The notes below the pieces were generated by a model, which was given only the letters and a program-made list of their open reading frames with translations, did no database searches and was not told the origin of the DNA. From CAXTPV01 sp965276715 (GTDB taxonomy: Bacteria > Pseudomonadota > Alphaproteobacteria > Acetobacterales > Acetobacteraceae), in contig OZ255622.1 of assembly GCA_965276715.1 (NCBI GenBank), forward strand, positions 124,001 to 188,000: a stretch of 64,000 nucleotides of DNA. The letters run 5' to 3'. Position numbers and translations under genes: made by a program. Position 1 is the stretch's first letter; the number at the start of each line of letters is the position of its first letter. Shown one piece after another: positions 43,607 through 53,765 of this stretch.

Positions 43607-44751
43607 ACACGCCGATGAGCGACCTCGACGACCTCGCCCGTGCCGGCCTCTCGAACTACCTGAGCGGTCCCGCCGACCTTATCGAGGAGGCGCGGGCGGG
43701 CCGCATGTTCATCCTCGTCGACGACGAGGACCGCGAGAACGAAGGCGACCTCGTCGTCCCGGCCCAGTTCGCCACACCGAACGCGATCAACTTCATGGCT
43801 CGCCATTGCCGCGGCCTGATCTGCCTCGCCATGACCCGCAATCGTGTCGAGCAACTGGGCCTGCCGCTGATGAGCCAGGCCAACGGCACCCGCCACCAGA
43901 CTGCCTTCACCGTGTCGATCGAGGCTGCCGAAGGGGTCACCACCGGCATCTCGGCGCACGACCGCGCGCACACCATCGCGGTCGCGATCAATCCGGAAAG
44001 CAGGCGCGAGGACATCACCACGCCAGGCCACGTCTTCCCGCTGCTCGCGCGCGACGGTGGTGCCCTGGTCCGAGCCGGCCATACAGAGGCCGCCGTCGAC
44101 ATCGCCCGGCTCGCGGGCCTCGCACCCGCCGGCGTGATCTGCGAGATCATGAGCGACGATGGACGCATGGCCCGGCTGCCCGAACTGGTCGCATTCGCCC
44201 AGTTCCACAACATCAAGATCGGCACCATCGCCGACCTGATCGCTCATCGCCGACGCACCGAGAAGCTCGTCAGACACGTCGCGCGCAACACCCTGACCCG
44301 CCCGGGCGGCAAGCTCTGGACCCTGTCGGTCTACGCCAACACGATCGACGGATCCGAGCATGCCGTCATGATCCACGGCGACATCCGGACCGAGGAACCC
44401 GTGCTGGTCAGGATGCACGCGGTCGATCTCGTCACCGACATGATCAACGCCTCCGACAATGCAGTCCTGCCCGTCGCCATGCACGCGATCGAGCGGGCAG
44501 GGCGCGGTGCGGTCGTCATGATCCGCGACACCGGCCGCGATGCGCTCTCCAAGCGCGTCGGCAACCTCTCGCTCGGCGCCCGGCCGTTCGCCTTCCTCCG
44601 CGATTACGGCATCGGCGCTCAGATCCTGACCGATCTCGGCGTGTCCAACATGATCCTGCTCACCAGCCACAAGCGCACCATCGTGGGGCTCGACGGCTAC
44701 GGCCTGAGAGTCGTCGAACAGCGGCCGATTCCGGAAATCGACGCCGCGTGA
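43603..44751 (+). CDS. ribB: DHBP synthase with degenerate GTP cyclohydrolase II domain
   Basis: A 382-aa RibBA-like fusion. The N-terminal DHBP synthase is complete (VDDEDRENEGDLV, HTEAAVDIARLAG, acidic metal loop). The C-terminal half looks like GTP cyclohydrolase II but where three zinc cysteines and the CDCG loop should follow VRMH it reads AVDLVTDMINASDN, with no cysteine. It should make the four-carbon unit only; this is the RibBX arrangement. A separate ribA is needed elsewhere in the genome. It overlaps ribE. Confidence 0.92.
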   Translation: MNTPMSDLDDLARAGLSNYLSGPADLIEEARAGRMFILVDDEDRENEGDLVVPAQFATPNAINFMARHCRGLICLAMTRNRVEQLGLPLMSQANGTRHQTAFTVSIEAAEGVTTGISAHDRAHTIAVAINPESRREDITTPGHVFPLLARDGGALVRAGHTEAAVDIARLAGLAPAGVICEIMSDDGRMARLPELVAFAQFHNIKIGTIADLIAHRRRTEKLVRHVARNTLTRPGGKLWTLSVYANTIDGSEHAVMIHGDIRTEEPVLVRMHAVDLVTDMINASDNAVLPVAMHAIERAGRGAVVMIRDTGRDALSKRVGNLSLGARPFAFLRDYGIGAQILTDLGVSNMILLTSHKRTIVGLDGYGLRVVEQRPIPEIDAA

Positions 44752-44758
44752 CCGCCCC

Positions 44759-45259
44759 ATGAGCACCCGGGACGCGACCCGCGCGACCACAGCCTCTCTC
44801 GAAGGGCCGCCCGCTTCGGTCCTCGTCGTCCGCGCGCCCTACTACCGCGATATCGTGGACGCTCTCTCGGACGGGGCCGCGCGCATCCTCGCCGCCGCCG
44901 GTGCCACCGTCACGACCGTCAACGTCACCGGCGCCTTCGAATTGCCTCAAGCGATCCGGCTGGCACTGAGAGGTGCGGATCGTTTCGATGGGTTCGTGGC
45001 GCTCGGATGCGTCGTCCGCGGCGAGACCTCGCACTACGACCATATCTGCGACGCCACCATGGCCGGCCTGATGAACGTGGCCCTGACCTACGGCATCGCG
45101 CTCGGGACGGGCCTCCTGACCGTCGAGACGATCGACCAGGCGCGCGCACGCGCACGCCTTGACGGCGGTGCGAACAAGGGCGAAGAGGCGGCGCGCGCCT
45201 GCCTAGGCCAGATCGCGGTCGCCCGTTTCCATGGCGACCCGCAGCGCGTGCTTCGATGA
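44759..45259 (+). CDS. ribH: Lumazine synthase
   Basis: A 166-aa enzyme that joins the ribB and ribD products into 6,7-dimethyl-8-ribityllumazine. Landmarks are VTGAFELPQAIRLAL, VALGCVVRGETSHYDHIC with the catalytic histidine, and ALGTGLLTVETIDQA. ATG 44759 is 7 nt after ribB. The stop overlaps nusB by 4 nt. Confidence 0.94.
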   Translation: MSTRDATRATTASLEGPPASVLVVRAPYYRDIVDALSDGAARILAAAGATVTTVNVTGAFELPQAIRLALRGADRFDGFVALGCVVRGETSHYDHICDATMAGLMNVALTYGIALGTGLLTVETIDQARARARLDGGANKGEEAARACLGQIAVARFHGDPQRVLR

Positions 45260-45741
45260 TCCCCGCCGCGCGCCCGCGCACGGCCTCGCGTGTCGGCGCC
45301 GTCCAGGCGTTGTTCCAGTCCGAACAGGCGGGCGAGACCGCCGAGACCGTCATCGACCAGTTCGTCCGCCACCGGCTCGGACGCCTGCCGGGCGAAAACG
45401 GCTTCGAGGAAGGCCGCGTGCCTGATGCCGACGTCCGTCTGTTCAGTCGCATCGTCCGCACCGCATCCATCAAGCAGGACCAGCTCGACGCCCTGGTCGC
45501 CGAGGCGCTCCCGGCAGATTGGCCGTTCACGCGACTCGACCCGGTCCTGCGCGCCGTGCTGCGCGCTGCTTGCGCCGAGCTCTCGCTCGGGGACGGGCCG
45601 CCCGCCCGCGTGGTGATCAATGAATATCTCGATGTCGCGCACGGCTTCTTCGACGGCGACGAGCCCCGCCTGATCAACGGCCTGCTCGACCGCCTCGCCC
45701 GCACGCTGCGCACCGCCGAGTTCGCCGCCGAAAAACTGTGA
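45256..45741 (+). CDS. nusB: Transcription antitermination factor NusB
   Basis: A 161-aa all-helical RNA-binding factor acting with NusE in rRNA antitermination. SRVGAVQALFQSEQAG, FTRLDPVLRAVLRAACAEL and VVINEYLDVAHGFFDGDEP with INGLLDRLA match the family. The start overlaps ribH. Confidence 0.92.
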   Translation: MIPAARPRTASRVGAVQALFQSEQAGETAETVIDQFVRHRLGRLPGENGFEEGRVPDADVRLFSRIVRTASIKQDQLDALVAEALPADWPFTRLDPVLRAVLRAACAELSLGDGPPARVVINEYLDVAHGFFDGDEPRLINGLLDRLARTLRTAEFAAEKL

Positions 45742-45826
45742 CACTATCGAACAAGCAGGCTGGCATCGCCCTCGGCGAGATGAGTCCAGAGCAGCACCTC
45801 CGACCCACTTCCGGCAGAGCCTCGCC

Positions 45827-46780
45827 GTGACCGCGTTACCGGCCGAATTCGCATTCATCGACCGCCATTTCCGCCCGCTCGCTGGCCCGGGTAGCCTCGG
45901 CCTCGACGACGATGCCGCCCTCCTGTCGCCCCAGCCTGGTCACGAGCTCGTGCTGGCCGCCGACGCGATGGTCGAGGGCGTGCATTTCCTCGCCGATGAT
46001 CCGCCGCACGATCTCGGCCGCAAGCTGCTCCGGGTCAACCTGTCCGATCTCGCGGCGATGGGGGCCGACCCGCTCGGCTACCTCCTCACGCTCTGCGTGC
46101 CCGCGCATCGCGATGATCGTTTCTTCGCGGAATTCACTCGCGGCCTCGCCACCGACCAGCGCTTCTACGGCATCGGACTGCTCGGCGGTGACACCACCGC
46201 GACCGCGGGTCCGCTGTCGATGTCGCTCATGATCGTGGGCCAGCTTCCAACCGGCACCGCCATCCGGCGATCGGGTGCGCGCCCGGGCGATACGCTGTGG
46301 GTCACCGGCACAATCGGCGACGGCGCGCTCGGTCTGCTCGCCCTCAGGGGAGAAGTCGCCGATCCACAGGGCATCCTCGCCGATCGCTACCACCTGCCGC
46401 GGCCGCGTGTCGGACTCGCCATCCGCGGCATCGCGACAGCCGCGATCGACATCTCGGACGGCCTGCTGCAGGACGCCATGCATGTCTGCCGCGCGAGCAA
46501 TGTCTCGCTCGAGATCGAGGCCGCTCGCATTCCGTTGTCGGAAGCGGCCCGCGCGCTCGGCGACATTCCTCTCGAAACCTGCCTTGCGGGCGGCGACGAC
46601 TACGAACTACTGATCGCAGCCCCCCACGAGGCGCAAACCGACCTGGCGGCCGCCGCGAGCCGTCACGGTTGCGAATTGACACCGATTGGACATTTTCATC
46701 CCGGTCCGCCATGCGTGATCGTGCGTGATCGGAATGGTCGAGCGATGGATTTCAATAAGCACGGGTTCAGTCACTTCTGA
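45827..46780 (+). CDS. thiL: Thiamine-monophosphate kinase
   Basis: A 317-aa kinase making thiamine diphosphate. The AIRS-type N-terminus has GLDDDAALL and ADAMVEGVHF, then NLSDLAAMGADP, GGDTTATAG, AIDISDGLLQD and CLAGGDDYELLIA. It starts at GTG 45827. The frame is open back to nusB but with no better start. It is the last gene of the cluster; an AT-richer leader follows. Confidence 0.93.
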   Translation: MTALPAEFAFIDRHFRPLAGPGSLGLDDDAALLSPQPGHELVLAADAMVEGVHFLADDPPHDLGRKLLRVNLSDLAAMGADPLGYLLTLCVPAHRDDRFFAEFTRGLATDQRFYGIGLLGGDTTATAGPLSMSLMIVGQLPTGTAIRRSGARPGDTLWVTGTIGDGALGLLALRGEVADPQGILADRYHLPRPRVGLAIRGIATAAIDISDGLLQDAMHVCRASNVSLEIEAARIPLSEAARALGDIPLETCLAGGDDYELLIAAPHEAQTDLAAAASRHGCELTPIGHFHPGPPCVIVRDRNGRAMDFNKHGFSHF

Positions 46781-46916
46781 TACAAAACCGGTCGAAAGTG
46801 CGTTTTTGAGACTGCCGCAATGTCTTTCACGCGTAGCCGGAATTCTGTTGTAAAACGGAACCGAAACGATCAAGATTAGTTGATTCAAGCGCGCTACCTG
46901 AACAGGTCCTCTCAGC

Positions 46917-49256
46917 ATGCAAGAAGCTATCGATCCGGCGCTTGTCGGCCTTGGCTTCCTGATCGCGTTTCTCGGCTGGCATGCGTCCCTGTCCCTCGTC
47001 CGCCGAGCCTCTTCCAGGAACGGCTGGCGCCGCCTCACATGGCTGTCGGCGTCCGCCGTCCCGATCGGGTTCGCGACCTGGTCGATGCATCTGGTGGCTT
47101 TCACGCGCGCCCGGCCGCCGCTGGTCGGCTGGGATGCGGGCTGCACATTCGTGTCCCTGCTGATGGCCGTGCTGACCGCCTGGCTCAGCCTCGCCCTCGC
47201 CGGACGCGCGCATGACCGACGCCGTTTCGCGCTCGTCGCCACCGTGACGGGCGTCGGCTTCTGCAGCGTCTTCTTCATCGACGCGACAGGTCTGGCGGGC
47301 GTCGAGGCCGACGTGGTCAACGCAGGATTGGTCGTGCTCGCCATCATCCTCGGCGCCGCCGCCTCCGCCACCGCATCCTGGCTCGGCCAGCGAGGCAGTC
47401 GCGGCTTCGGCAACGCCGCCTGCCTCGCCGTCGTCGCGATTCTTGCGACCGCGATGATCTGGATCTCGGTCGAGGCCACGTCACTCGCGCCGCACGTCCC
47501 CGTCTCGCGTGCCTTCGCGTTGCCCGCCGCATCCCTTGGCGCCGGCGCCGCCCTCTGCTCGGCCTTGCTGTCCGCCATCGGCTGGCTCGCGGCCTCGTTC
47601 GATCGCCGGCTCGAACAGCTCGCCGAACGTTCCACCCGGCTGGTCCGCCAGAACGAGAAGCGTCTGCAGGACATCCTCCGCCAGTTGCCGTTCGGCATCG
47701 TCGTTGCCGATGTGACGACCAAGGCAGTCGTCTTCTCCAACCGCGAGGCCGATCGCGTCCTGCAGGATCTCAACAGGCCCGGCGCCCACGGTCACGGCTT
47801 CTTCCCGACCGGCGAGGCGATGGGAGATCCCCTGGAGCGCGCGCTGCGCGACGAGGAAACCGTCCACCGCGAATTGCAGTTCTTCCGGCGTCCGGACGGG
47901 ACCGCCGTCACCCTGGAGATCAGCGCCTCGCCGATCTACGACGAGCAGCATCGTCTCGTCACCGCGATCGCCGCCTTTCAGGACGTCTCCAACCGTGTCC
48001 GCGCCGAGGCCGACCTGCGCCAGGCGCAGAAGATGGACGCGCTCGGCCAGCTGACCGGCGGCATCGCGCATGACACCAACAACCTGCTGACAGCCATCCT
48101 CGGCAACCTCGACCTGCTCGAGCCACGCCTCGCGGACGACCAGCAGCGCATCCTCCTGCGCAACGCGCTCTCGGCCACCGAGCGCGGCGCCAAACTCACC
48201 AGCCAGTTGCTCGGCTTCTCCCGCCGCCAGTCCCTCATGCCGTGCCCGGTCAACGTCAACCAGGCGGTCGCCGAGATGCATCCTCTGCTCACCAGCACGC
48301 TCGGGGGCACCATCCGGATCGAGTGCACGCTGAAGGCCGATCTCTGGCCCGCCTTCGCCGACCCGACCCAGCTCGAGCTCGTCCTGCTCAACCTGTCGAT
48401 CAACGCGCGCGATGCCATGCCGGCGGGCGGCGCGATCCATGTCGGCACCGAAAACATGGTGTTGGCCGATCCGCTCGGTCCGACCGATCCGCCGCCCGGC
48501 GAGTACGTCATGCTATCGGTTCGCGACAGCGGCACCGGCATGGACCAGGCAACCCTCGCGCGCGCCTTCGAGCCCTTCTTCACCACCAAGGGGCCAGGCC
48601 GCGGCTCCGGCCTCGGCCTGTCTCAGGTGCTCGGCATCGCCCAGCAGCTCGGCGGCGGTGTGCGCATATTCTCGGACGCCGGCCACGGAACCACGGTCCA
48701 GTTGTTCATGCCGCGCAGCCTGGCACAGGTCCAGAGCCGGCCGCTCGCCAGCGCCGGCCCGGACCGCACGTCCGTGCTCGACGGAAAGATCGTGCTTCTC
48801 GTCGACGACGATCAGGATGTCCGCACGGCGGCCCGTGCGTTGCTCGCACATTTCGGCTGCATCGTCATCGAGGAGGCCGACGGCCGCGCCGCCGTCGCGC
48901 GCGTCGCCGGCGCCGAGCGGATCGACATGGTCCTGATCGACTTCGCCATGCCTGGCCTCACCGGCGCCGACGCCGCCGAGCGGATCCGCGCGATCCGGCC
49001 CAAGCTGCCGATCCTGCTGATCACCGGCTATGCCGACGCCGACCACCTGCCCGGCGTGGAAGGCCGCTTCGCCACGCTCCAGAAGCCTTTCCGCGGCGCC
49101 CAGCTCGCTGAGCTTCTACCGACGATGTTCCTCGACGATGGCGATCCCATGCCCTCGGACAAGGCCTCCGTCGTCTCGTTCCAGCGCCCCCGCAAAGCCG
49201 GCCGCGACCAGCTCGCGGCACCTCTCGCGCCGTTCTCCCGACGCGACATCGGCTAG
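46917..49256 (+). CDS. Membrane hybrid histidine kinase
   Basis: A 779-aa hybrid kinase. Residues 1-225 hold about seven TM helices with a WSMHLV element near 57, resembling a degenerate MHYT gas or metal sensor. A PAS domain spans about 250-360. H385 lies in GGIAHDTNNLLTAI (DT replaces the usual DF), followed by the ATPase (NLSINARDAMPAGG, GSGLGLSQVLGI) and a C-terminal receiver (LLVDDDQDVR, IDFAMPG, LQKPF) from about 622. The 136-bp AT-richer upstream region probably carries its promoter. No partner regulator is adjacent. Confidence 0.85.
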   Translation: MQEAIDPALVGLGFLIAFLGWHASLSLVRRASSRNGWRRLTWLSASAVPIGFATWSMHLVAFTRARPPLVGWDAGCTFVSLLMAVLTAWLSLALAGRAHDRRRFALVATVTGVGFCSVFFIDATGLAGVEADVVNAGLVVLAIILGAAASATASWLGQRGSRGFGNAACLAVVAILATAMIWISVEATSLAPHVPVSRAFALPAASLGAGAALCSALLSAIGWLAASFDRRLEQLAERSTRLVRQNEKRLQDILRQLPFGIVVADVTTKAVVFSNREADRVLQDLNRPGAHGHGFFPTGEAMGDPLERALRDEETVHRELQFFRRPDGTAVTLEISASPIYDEQHRLVTAIAAFQDVSNRVRAEADLRQAQKMDALGQLTGGIAHDTNNLLTAILGNLDLLEPRLADDQQRILLRNALSATERGAKLTSQLLGFSRRQSLMPCPVNVNQAVAEMHPLLTSTLGGTIRIECTLKADLWPAFADPTQLELVLLNLSINARDAMPAGGAIHVGTENMVLADPLGPTDPPPGEYVMLSVRDSGTGMDQATLARAFEPFFTTKGPGRGSGLGLSQVLGIAQQLGGGVRIFSDAGHGTTVQLFMPRSLAQVQSRPLASAGPDRTSVLDGKIVLLVDDDQDVRTAARALLAHFGCIVIEEADGRAAVARVAGAERIDMVLIDFAMPGLTGADAAERIRAIRPKLPILLITGYADADHLPGVEGRFATLQKPFRGAQLAELLPTMFLDDGDPMPSDKASVVSFQRPRKAGRDQLAAPLAPFSRRDIG

Positions 49257-49361
49257 CAGGCCAGCGATTCCAGCCTGGGTCCCAGGTCATCCCCCGTGCG
49301 TCGGAAGGCCTTGACCACCATCAATTTCAAGTGGCGGCGCAAGCTCGTATAGGCTCCGCCG

Positions 49362-52300
49362 ATGAACCTCCTGCGCCCGATCCCCCTCCAGACCGATCCT
49401 TTCCGCCGCGCCATCACCGACGCGGCCATCTTGCCCGAACCCGTCGCCGTCGCGTCCCTCCTCGCCGAGACCGAACTGGCCCCGATCGAGAACCGCGATA
49501 TTCAAGCGCTTGCCACGCAGCTGATCACGGCGCTGCGTGCCCGTGGCACACGCGGTCCGGTCGAGGCGCTGATGCGCCAATACGCGCTCTCCAGCGCCGA
49601 GGGCATCGCGCTGATGTGCCTCGCCGAGGCGCTGCTCCGCACCCCCGATCCCGCTACCCGCGATGCCCTGATCCGCGACCGCGTCGGCGCCGGCGACTGG
49701 CGTGCCCATCTCGGCCGCAGCCCATCCCTGTTCGTCAACGCCGCCTCCTGGGGCCTGCTGGTCACCGGCGCACTCACCGCGACCACCAGCGAAACCGGCC
49801 TCGCCCGCGCGCTGAGCGGCATCCTCGCCCGCGGCGGCCAACCGGTGATCCGGCGCGCGCTCGACCTCGCCATGCGCCTGATGGGCGAGCACTTCGTCCT
49901 CGGCGAAACGATCGAGCAGGCGATCGAACGGGCCCGTCCGCGGGAGGCGCGCGGCTTCCGCTACTCCTACGACATGCTTGGCGAGGGCGCCGTCACCGCC
50001 GATGACGCCGCCCGCTACCACCGTGATTACCAGGACGCGATCGACGCCATCGGCCGCGCCGCGACCGGCAATGACCACCTCACTCGGCCCGGCATCTCGG
50101 TCAAGCTGTCCGCACTCCACCCGCGTTATGTCCGCGGTCAGCGCGACCGCGTGCGCGCCGAGCTCGGACCCGTGCTCGCGGGCCTCGCGCGCGGTGCCGC
50201 CGGCCACCGGATCGGACTGAACATCGACGCCGAGGAGGCCGACCGCCTCGATCTCTCGCTCGACATCTTCGAGACGCTCTGCTTCGACCGCTCGGTCGGC
50301 GACGGCATCGGCTTCGTCGTCCAGGCCTACGGCAAGCGCGCCACCGCCCTCATCGATCATCTCGCCGAGCTCGGCCGACGCTCCGGCCGGCGCCTGATGA
50401 TCCGCCTCGTCAAGGGCGCCTACTGGGACAGCGAGATCAAGCGCGCCCAGGAGGCCGGCCTCCGCGAATTCTCGGTCTTCACCCGCAAGATGCACACCGA
50501 CCTCGCCTACATCGCCTGCGCCCGCCGCATGCTCGCGTCACCCGACGCGATCTATCCGCAATTCGCCACCCACAACGCCCGGACCGTCGCCACCATCCAT
50601 CGGATGGCAGGCGACCGCGCCTACGAGTTCCAGGGCCTGCACGGCATGGCCGAGGCCCTCTACGAGGAGGTCGTGGGTCCCGGCAAGCTCGGCGCCGCCT
50701 GCCGCATCTATGCGCCGGTCGGCACCCACGAGACCCTGCTGCCCTACCTCGTCCGCCGCCTGCTCGAGAACGGTGCCAACACCTCTTTCGTCAACCAGAT
50801 CGCCGATCCCGCCATCCCGCCCGAGCGGCTTGCCGAGGATCCGCGCGCGGTTGTTCTCGCGCACGAACCGCCCGGCGCCATCCATCCCGCGATCCGACGC
50901 CCAGGGGACCTGTTCGGCGCGTCGCGCGCCAATTCGCGCGGCATCGACCTCGCTTGCGAACGCACGCTTGCCGGATTGGCCGACACCATTGCCAACACGC
51001 CGCCGCTCGATCCGCCGCCCGCTTTCGACCCGCGGCACCTCGACGACACCGTTGGCGCCGCGCGCGCCGCCTTTCCCGCCTGGTCCTCCCTGCCGGGCGC
51101 CGCGCGCGGCACCATTCTCGACCGCGCCGCCGACACGCTCGAGACGCGCATCGAGGGCCTGCTCCGTCCCTTCGCAGACGAAGCCGGCAAGACCATCGCC
51201 AACGCCATCGCCGAGACCCGCGAGGCGATCGACTTCCTCCGCTACTACGCATCGTTGCCCGGCGACGACGACGACCGGCCGCTTGGCGCTGTCGCCTGCA
51301 TCAGCCCCTGGAACTTCCCGCTCGCCATCTTCGTGGGCCAGGTCGCGGCCGCACTCGCCGCCGGCAACGTCGTCCTCGCCAAGCCCGCCGAGGAGACGCC
51401 CGCTCTCGCCGGCCTCGCCGTCCGCCTGCTGCACGAGGCCGGCGTCCCGCCCGGTGCGCTCCAGCTCCTCCCCGGCGACGGCACCATCGGCGCAGCACTC
51501 GTGGCCCATCCCGGCATCGACGGCGTGATGTTCACCGGCTCCATCGATGCCGCGCGATCCATCGCCCGCGCGCTCGCCGATCGCACCGCCGCGCATGGGC
51601 GCCCGATTCCGTTCGTCGCCGAGACCGGCGGCCAGAACGCGATGATCGTCGACAGCTCGGCGCTGCCCGAGCAGGTCGTGACCGACGTCGTGGCCTCCGC
51701 CTTCGACAGCGCCGGCCAGCGCTGCTCGGCGCTGCGCATCCTCTGCCTGCAGGACGAGATCGCGCCGCGCATCATCGCCCTGCTCAAGGGCGCGATCGAC
51801 GAGCGCGTGCTGGGCGATCCCACCCGTCTGGAGACCGACATCGGCCCCGTCATTACGCGGGAGTCTGCAACCGCCATCGAGGCGCACATCGATGCGATGC
51901 GCGCGGCGGGCCTGCCTGTCCATCGCGGCGGCCGCGTCGAGGGCACCGACCCGCGCCTCGTCCGCCCCGCCCTGATCGAGCTCGACCGCATCGGCCGCCT
52001 CACCGGTGAGATCTTCGGCCCTGTCCTGCACGTCGTCCGCTGGAGCCGGTCCGGCCTCGACAAGCTGCTCGGCGACATCGAGGCGACCGGCTACGGCCTC
52101 ACGTTCGGCATCCACACTCGAATCGACGAGACCATCGCGCGCTGCCAAGCCGGCCAGTCGGCGGGCAACGTCTACGTCAACCGCAACATGGTGGGCGCCG
52201 TCGTGGGCGTCCAACCCTTCGGCGGCCACCGCCTGTCCGGCACCGGTCCAAAGGCAGGCGGCCCGCTGACGCTGCACCGCCTGCGCACCCGCTCCGGGCC

Positions 52301-52823
52301 ACTCGATCCGTCGCTGAAGGGCGCCCCCACGGCCCGCGCCCAAGCCTTTGCGGCCCTGCTCGACTCGTCGGGCCTCGACCCCGACGGCGCGCTCCGCATC
52401 CGGATCGAGACCAGCCCGTCTGGCGCAAACATCGAGCTTCCCGGTCCGGTCGGAGAGCGCAACCTCTATACCCTCCAGCCTCGTGGCACGATCCTGTGCG
52501 TCGCCGGCACCGAGGCGGCGGCACTCGAACAGCTCGCTTGCGTGCTCGCGACCGGCAACCGTCCCGCCGCCGAGGCGGGCTTTCCCTGCCCGCCCGGCTT
52601 CGAGCCCTTCTTCGAGCCGTTCACGGGCGACCTGCAAGCCGTCCTGATCGACACCGACGCTGCGACAACCGGCGCCCTGGCCCGCCGCCTCGCCGCGCGC
52701 GCGGGTCCGATCGTCCCGCTCTTCGCGCCCCCCTACGCGCCCGAACTCCTGCTCGCCGAAGGCGTCGTCACCACCAACACCGCCGCCGCGGGCGGCAACG
52801 CATCCCTGATGGCGATCGGATAG
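49362..52823 (+). CDS. putA: Bifunctional proline utilization enzyme PutA
   Basis: A 1153-aa enzyme that oxidises proline to glutamate in two steps. The PRODH barrel (about 150-500) has MIRLVKGAYWDSEIKRAQ and APVGTHETLLPYLVRRLLEN. The ALDH domain (about 550-1000) has CISPWNFPLAIF, glutamate in FVAETGGQNAMIV and cysteine in SAGQRCSALRIL. A C-terminal ALDH-like domain follows. There is no N-terminal ribbon-helix-helix, so it cannot autorepress. It is followed 3 nt later by a hydrolase. Confidence 0.94.
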   Translation: MNLLRPIPLQTDPFRRAITDAAILPEPVAVASLLAETELAPIENRDIQALATQLITALRARGTRGPVEALMRQYALSSAEGIALMCLAEALLRTPDPATRDALIRDRVGAGDWRAHLGRSPSLFVNAASWGLLVTGALTATTSETGLARALSGILARGGQPVIRRALDLAMRLMGEHFVLGETIEQAIERARPREARGFRYSYDMLGEGAVTADDAARYHRDYQDAIDAIGRAATGNDHLTRPGISVKLSALHPRYVRGQRDRVRAELGPVLAGLARGAAGHRIGLNIDAEEADRLDLSLDIFETLCFDRSVGDGIGFVVQAYGKRATALIDHLAELGRRSGRRLMIRLVKGAYWDSEIKRAQEAGLREFSVFTRKMHTDLAYIACARRMLASPDAIYPQFATHNARTVATIHRMAGDRAYEFQGLHGMAEALYEEVVGPGKLGAACRIYAPVGTHETLLPYLVRRLLENGANTSFVNQIADPAIPPERLAEDPRAVVLAHEPPGAIHPAIRRPGDLFGASRANSRGIDLACERTLAGLADTIANTPPLDPPPAFDPRHLDDTVGAARAAFPAWSSLPGAARGTILDRAADTLETRIEGLLRPFADEAGKTIANAIAETREAIDFLRYYASLPGDDDDRPLGAVACISPWNFPLAIFVGQVAAALAAGNVVLAKPAEETPALAGLAVRLLHEAGVPPGALQLLPGDGTIGAALVAHPGIDGVMFTGSIDAARSIARALADRTAAHGRPIPFVAETGGQNAMIVDSSALPEQVVTDVVASAFDSAGQRCSALRILCLQDEIAPRIIALLKGAIDERVLGDPTRLETDIGPVITRESATAIEAHIDAMRAAGLPVHRGGRVEGTDPRLVRPALIELDRIGRLTGEIFGPVLHVVRWSRSGLDKLLGDIEATGYGLTFGIHTRIDETIARCQAGQSAGNVYVNRNMVGAVVGVQPFGGHRLSGTGPKAGGPLTLHRLRTRSGPLDPSLKGAPTARAQAFAALLDSSGLDPDGALRIRIETSPSGANIELPGPVGERNLYTLQPRGTILCVAGTEAAALEQLACVLATGNRPAAEAGFPCPPGFEPFFEPFTGDLQAVLIDTDAATTGALARRLAARAGPIVPLFAPPYAPELLLAEGVVTTNTAAAGGNASLMAIG

Positions 52824-52826
52824 CCC

Positions 52827-53759
52827 ATGAAGCATTCCACGATCCCGACCAACGGCATCGAGCTGCACGTCACCGAGGAAGGGGAGGGCGCAACGGTCCT
52901 GCTCTGCCATGGTTTTCCTGAAACCTCCCGGAGCTGGCGCCGGCAGATCACGGCCCTTGCCTCCGCCGGCTACCATGTCATTGCGCCCGACATGCGCGGC
53001 TACGGCGGCTCCTCCGCCCCCGACGACCCGGCGCTCTACACCCAGCTCCACATCGTGGGCGACCTCGTGGGCCTGCTCGATTCGCTCGGTTGCGAGACCG
53101 CCGCGATCGTCGGCCACGACTGGGGCGCGATCGCCGCCTGGAACGCGGCCTTGATGCGTCCCGACCGCTTCAGCCGCATCGCCGCACTCAGCGTTCCGTA
53201 TGTGCCGCGCGGCGACATCAGCCTGCTTGATCAGTGCCGCATCAGCGCGCCCGATTTCTACATGCTCCAGTTCCAGCATCCCGCCGCCGACCTGGTCCTC
53301 GGCCTCGACGTCTCCGCGACCCTGCGCTCCGGGTATTATGCCGCCTCCGGCAGCGCCCCCGATGCCGATCGCTGGAATCCCTTCGCCGCACCCGGAACCC
53401 GAGCCGCACCGCCGCCCGACCCGATGCCCGCCTGGCTCGATCCGGACGATCTCGCCCATGCGATCGAGACCTTCACCCGGACCGGTTTCCGCGGCGGCCT
53501 GAACTGGTATCGCGCCATCGACCGAACCTTCGAACTGATGGCGCCCTTCAAGGCCGCGCGTATCATGCAACCGTCGCTGTTCGTCGCCGGCGCCAGGGAC
53601 GCCGTGCTCGACTTCTCCCGCACCTTCGCCCGCGACCTGCCGCACAATGCCCCGGGCCTCGTGCGCAGCGTCATCGTCGACGGCGCCGGCCACTGGATCC
53701 AGCAGGAAGCGCCCGACGCGGTGAACGCGGCGCTGCTCGACTTCCTGCGAGGAGCATAG
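52827..53759 (+). CDS. Alpha/beta hydrolase, epoxide-hydrolase type
   Basis: A 310-aa hydrolase. The oxyanion motif HGFPE and nucleophile D98 in GHDWGA (aspartate rather than serine) point to epoxide hydrolase or haloalkane-type chemistry. The catalytic histidine is H289 in GAGHWIQQE. A cap domain lies between. No signal. It begins 3 nt after putA, so it is co-transcribed, but a link to proline is not obvious. Confidence 0.85.
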   Translation: MKHSTIPTNGIELHVTEEGEGATVLLCHGFPETSRSWRRQITALASAGYHVIAPDMRGYGGSSAPDDPALYTQLHIVGDLVGLLDSLGCETAAIVGHDWGAIAAWNAALMRPDRFSRIAALSVPYVPRGDISLLDQCRISAPDFYMLQFQHPAADLVLGLDVSATLRSGYYAASGSAPDADRWNPFAAPGTRAAPPPDPMPAWLDPDDLAHAIETFTRTGFRGGLNWYRAIDRTFELMAPFKAARIMQPSLFVAGARDAVLDFSRTFARDLPHNAPGLVRSVIVDGAGHWIQQEAPDAVNAALLDFLRGA

Positions 53760-53765
53760 GGAAGA

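Noticed and set aside
49257..49361. Hairpin terminator after the hybrid kinase
   Set aside because: The CCTGGG/CCCAGG arms are separated by only one base and cannot form a stable loop.
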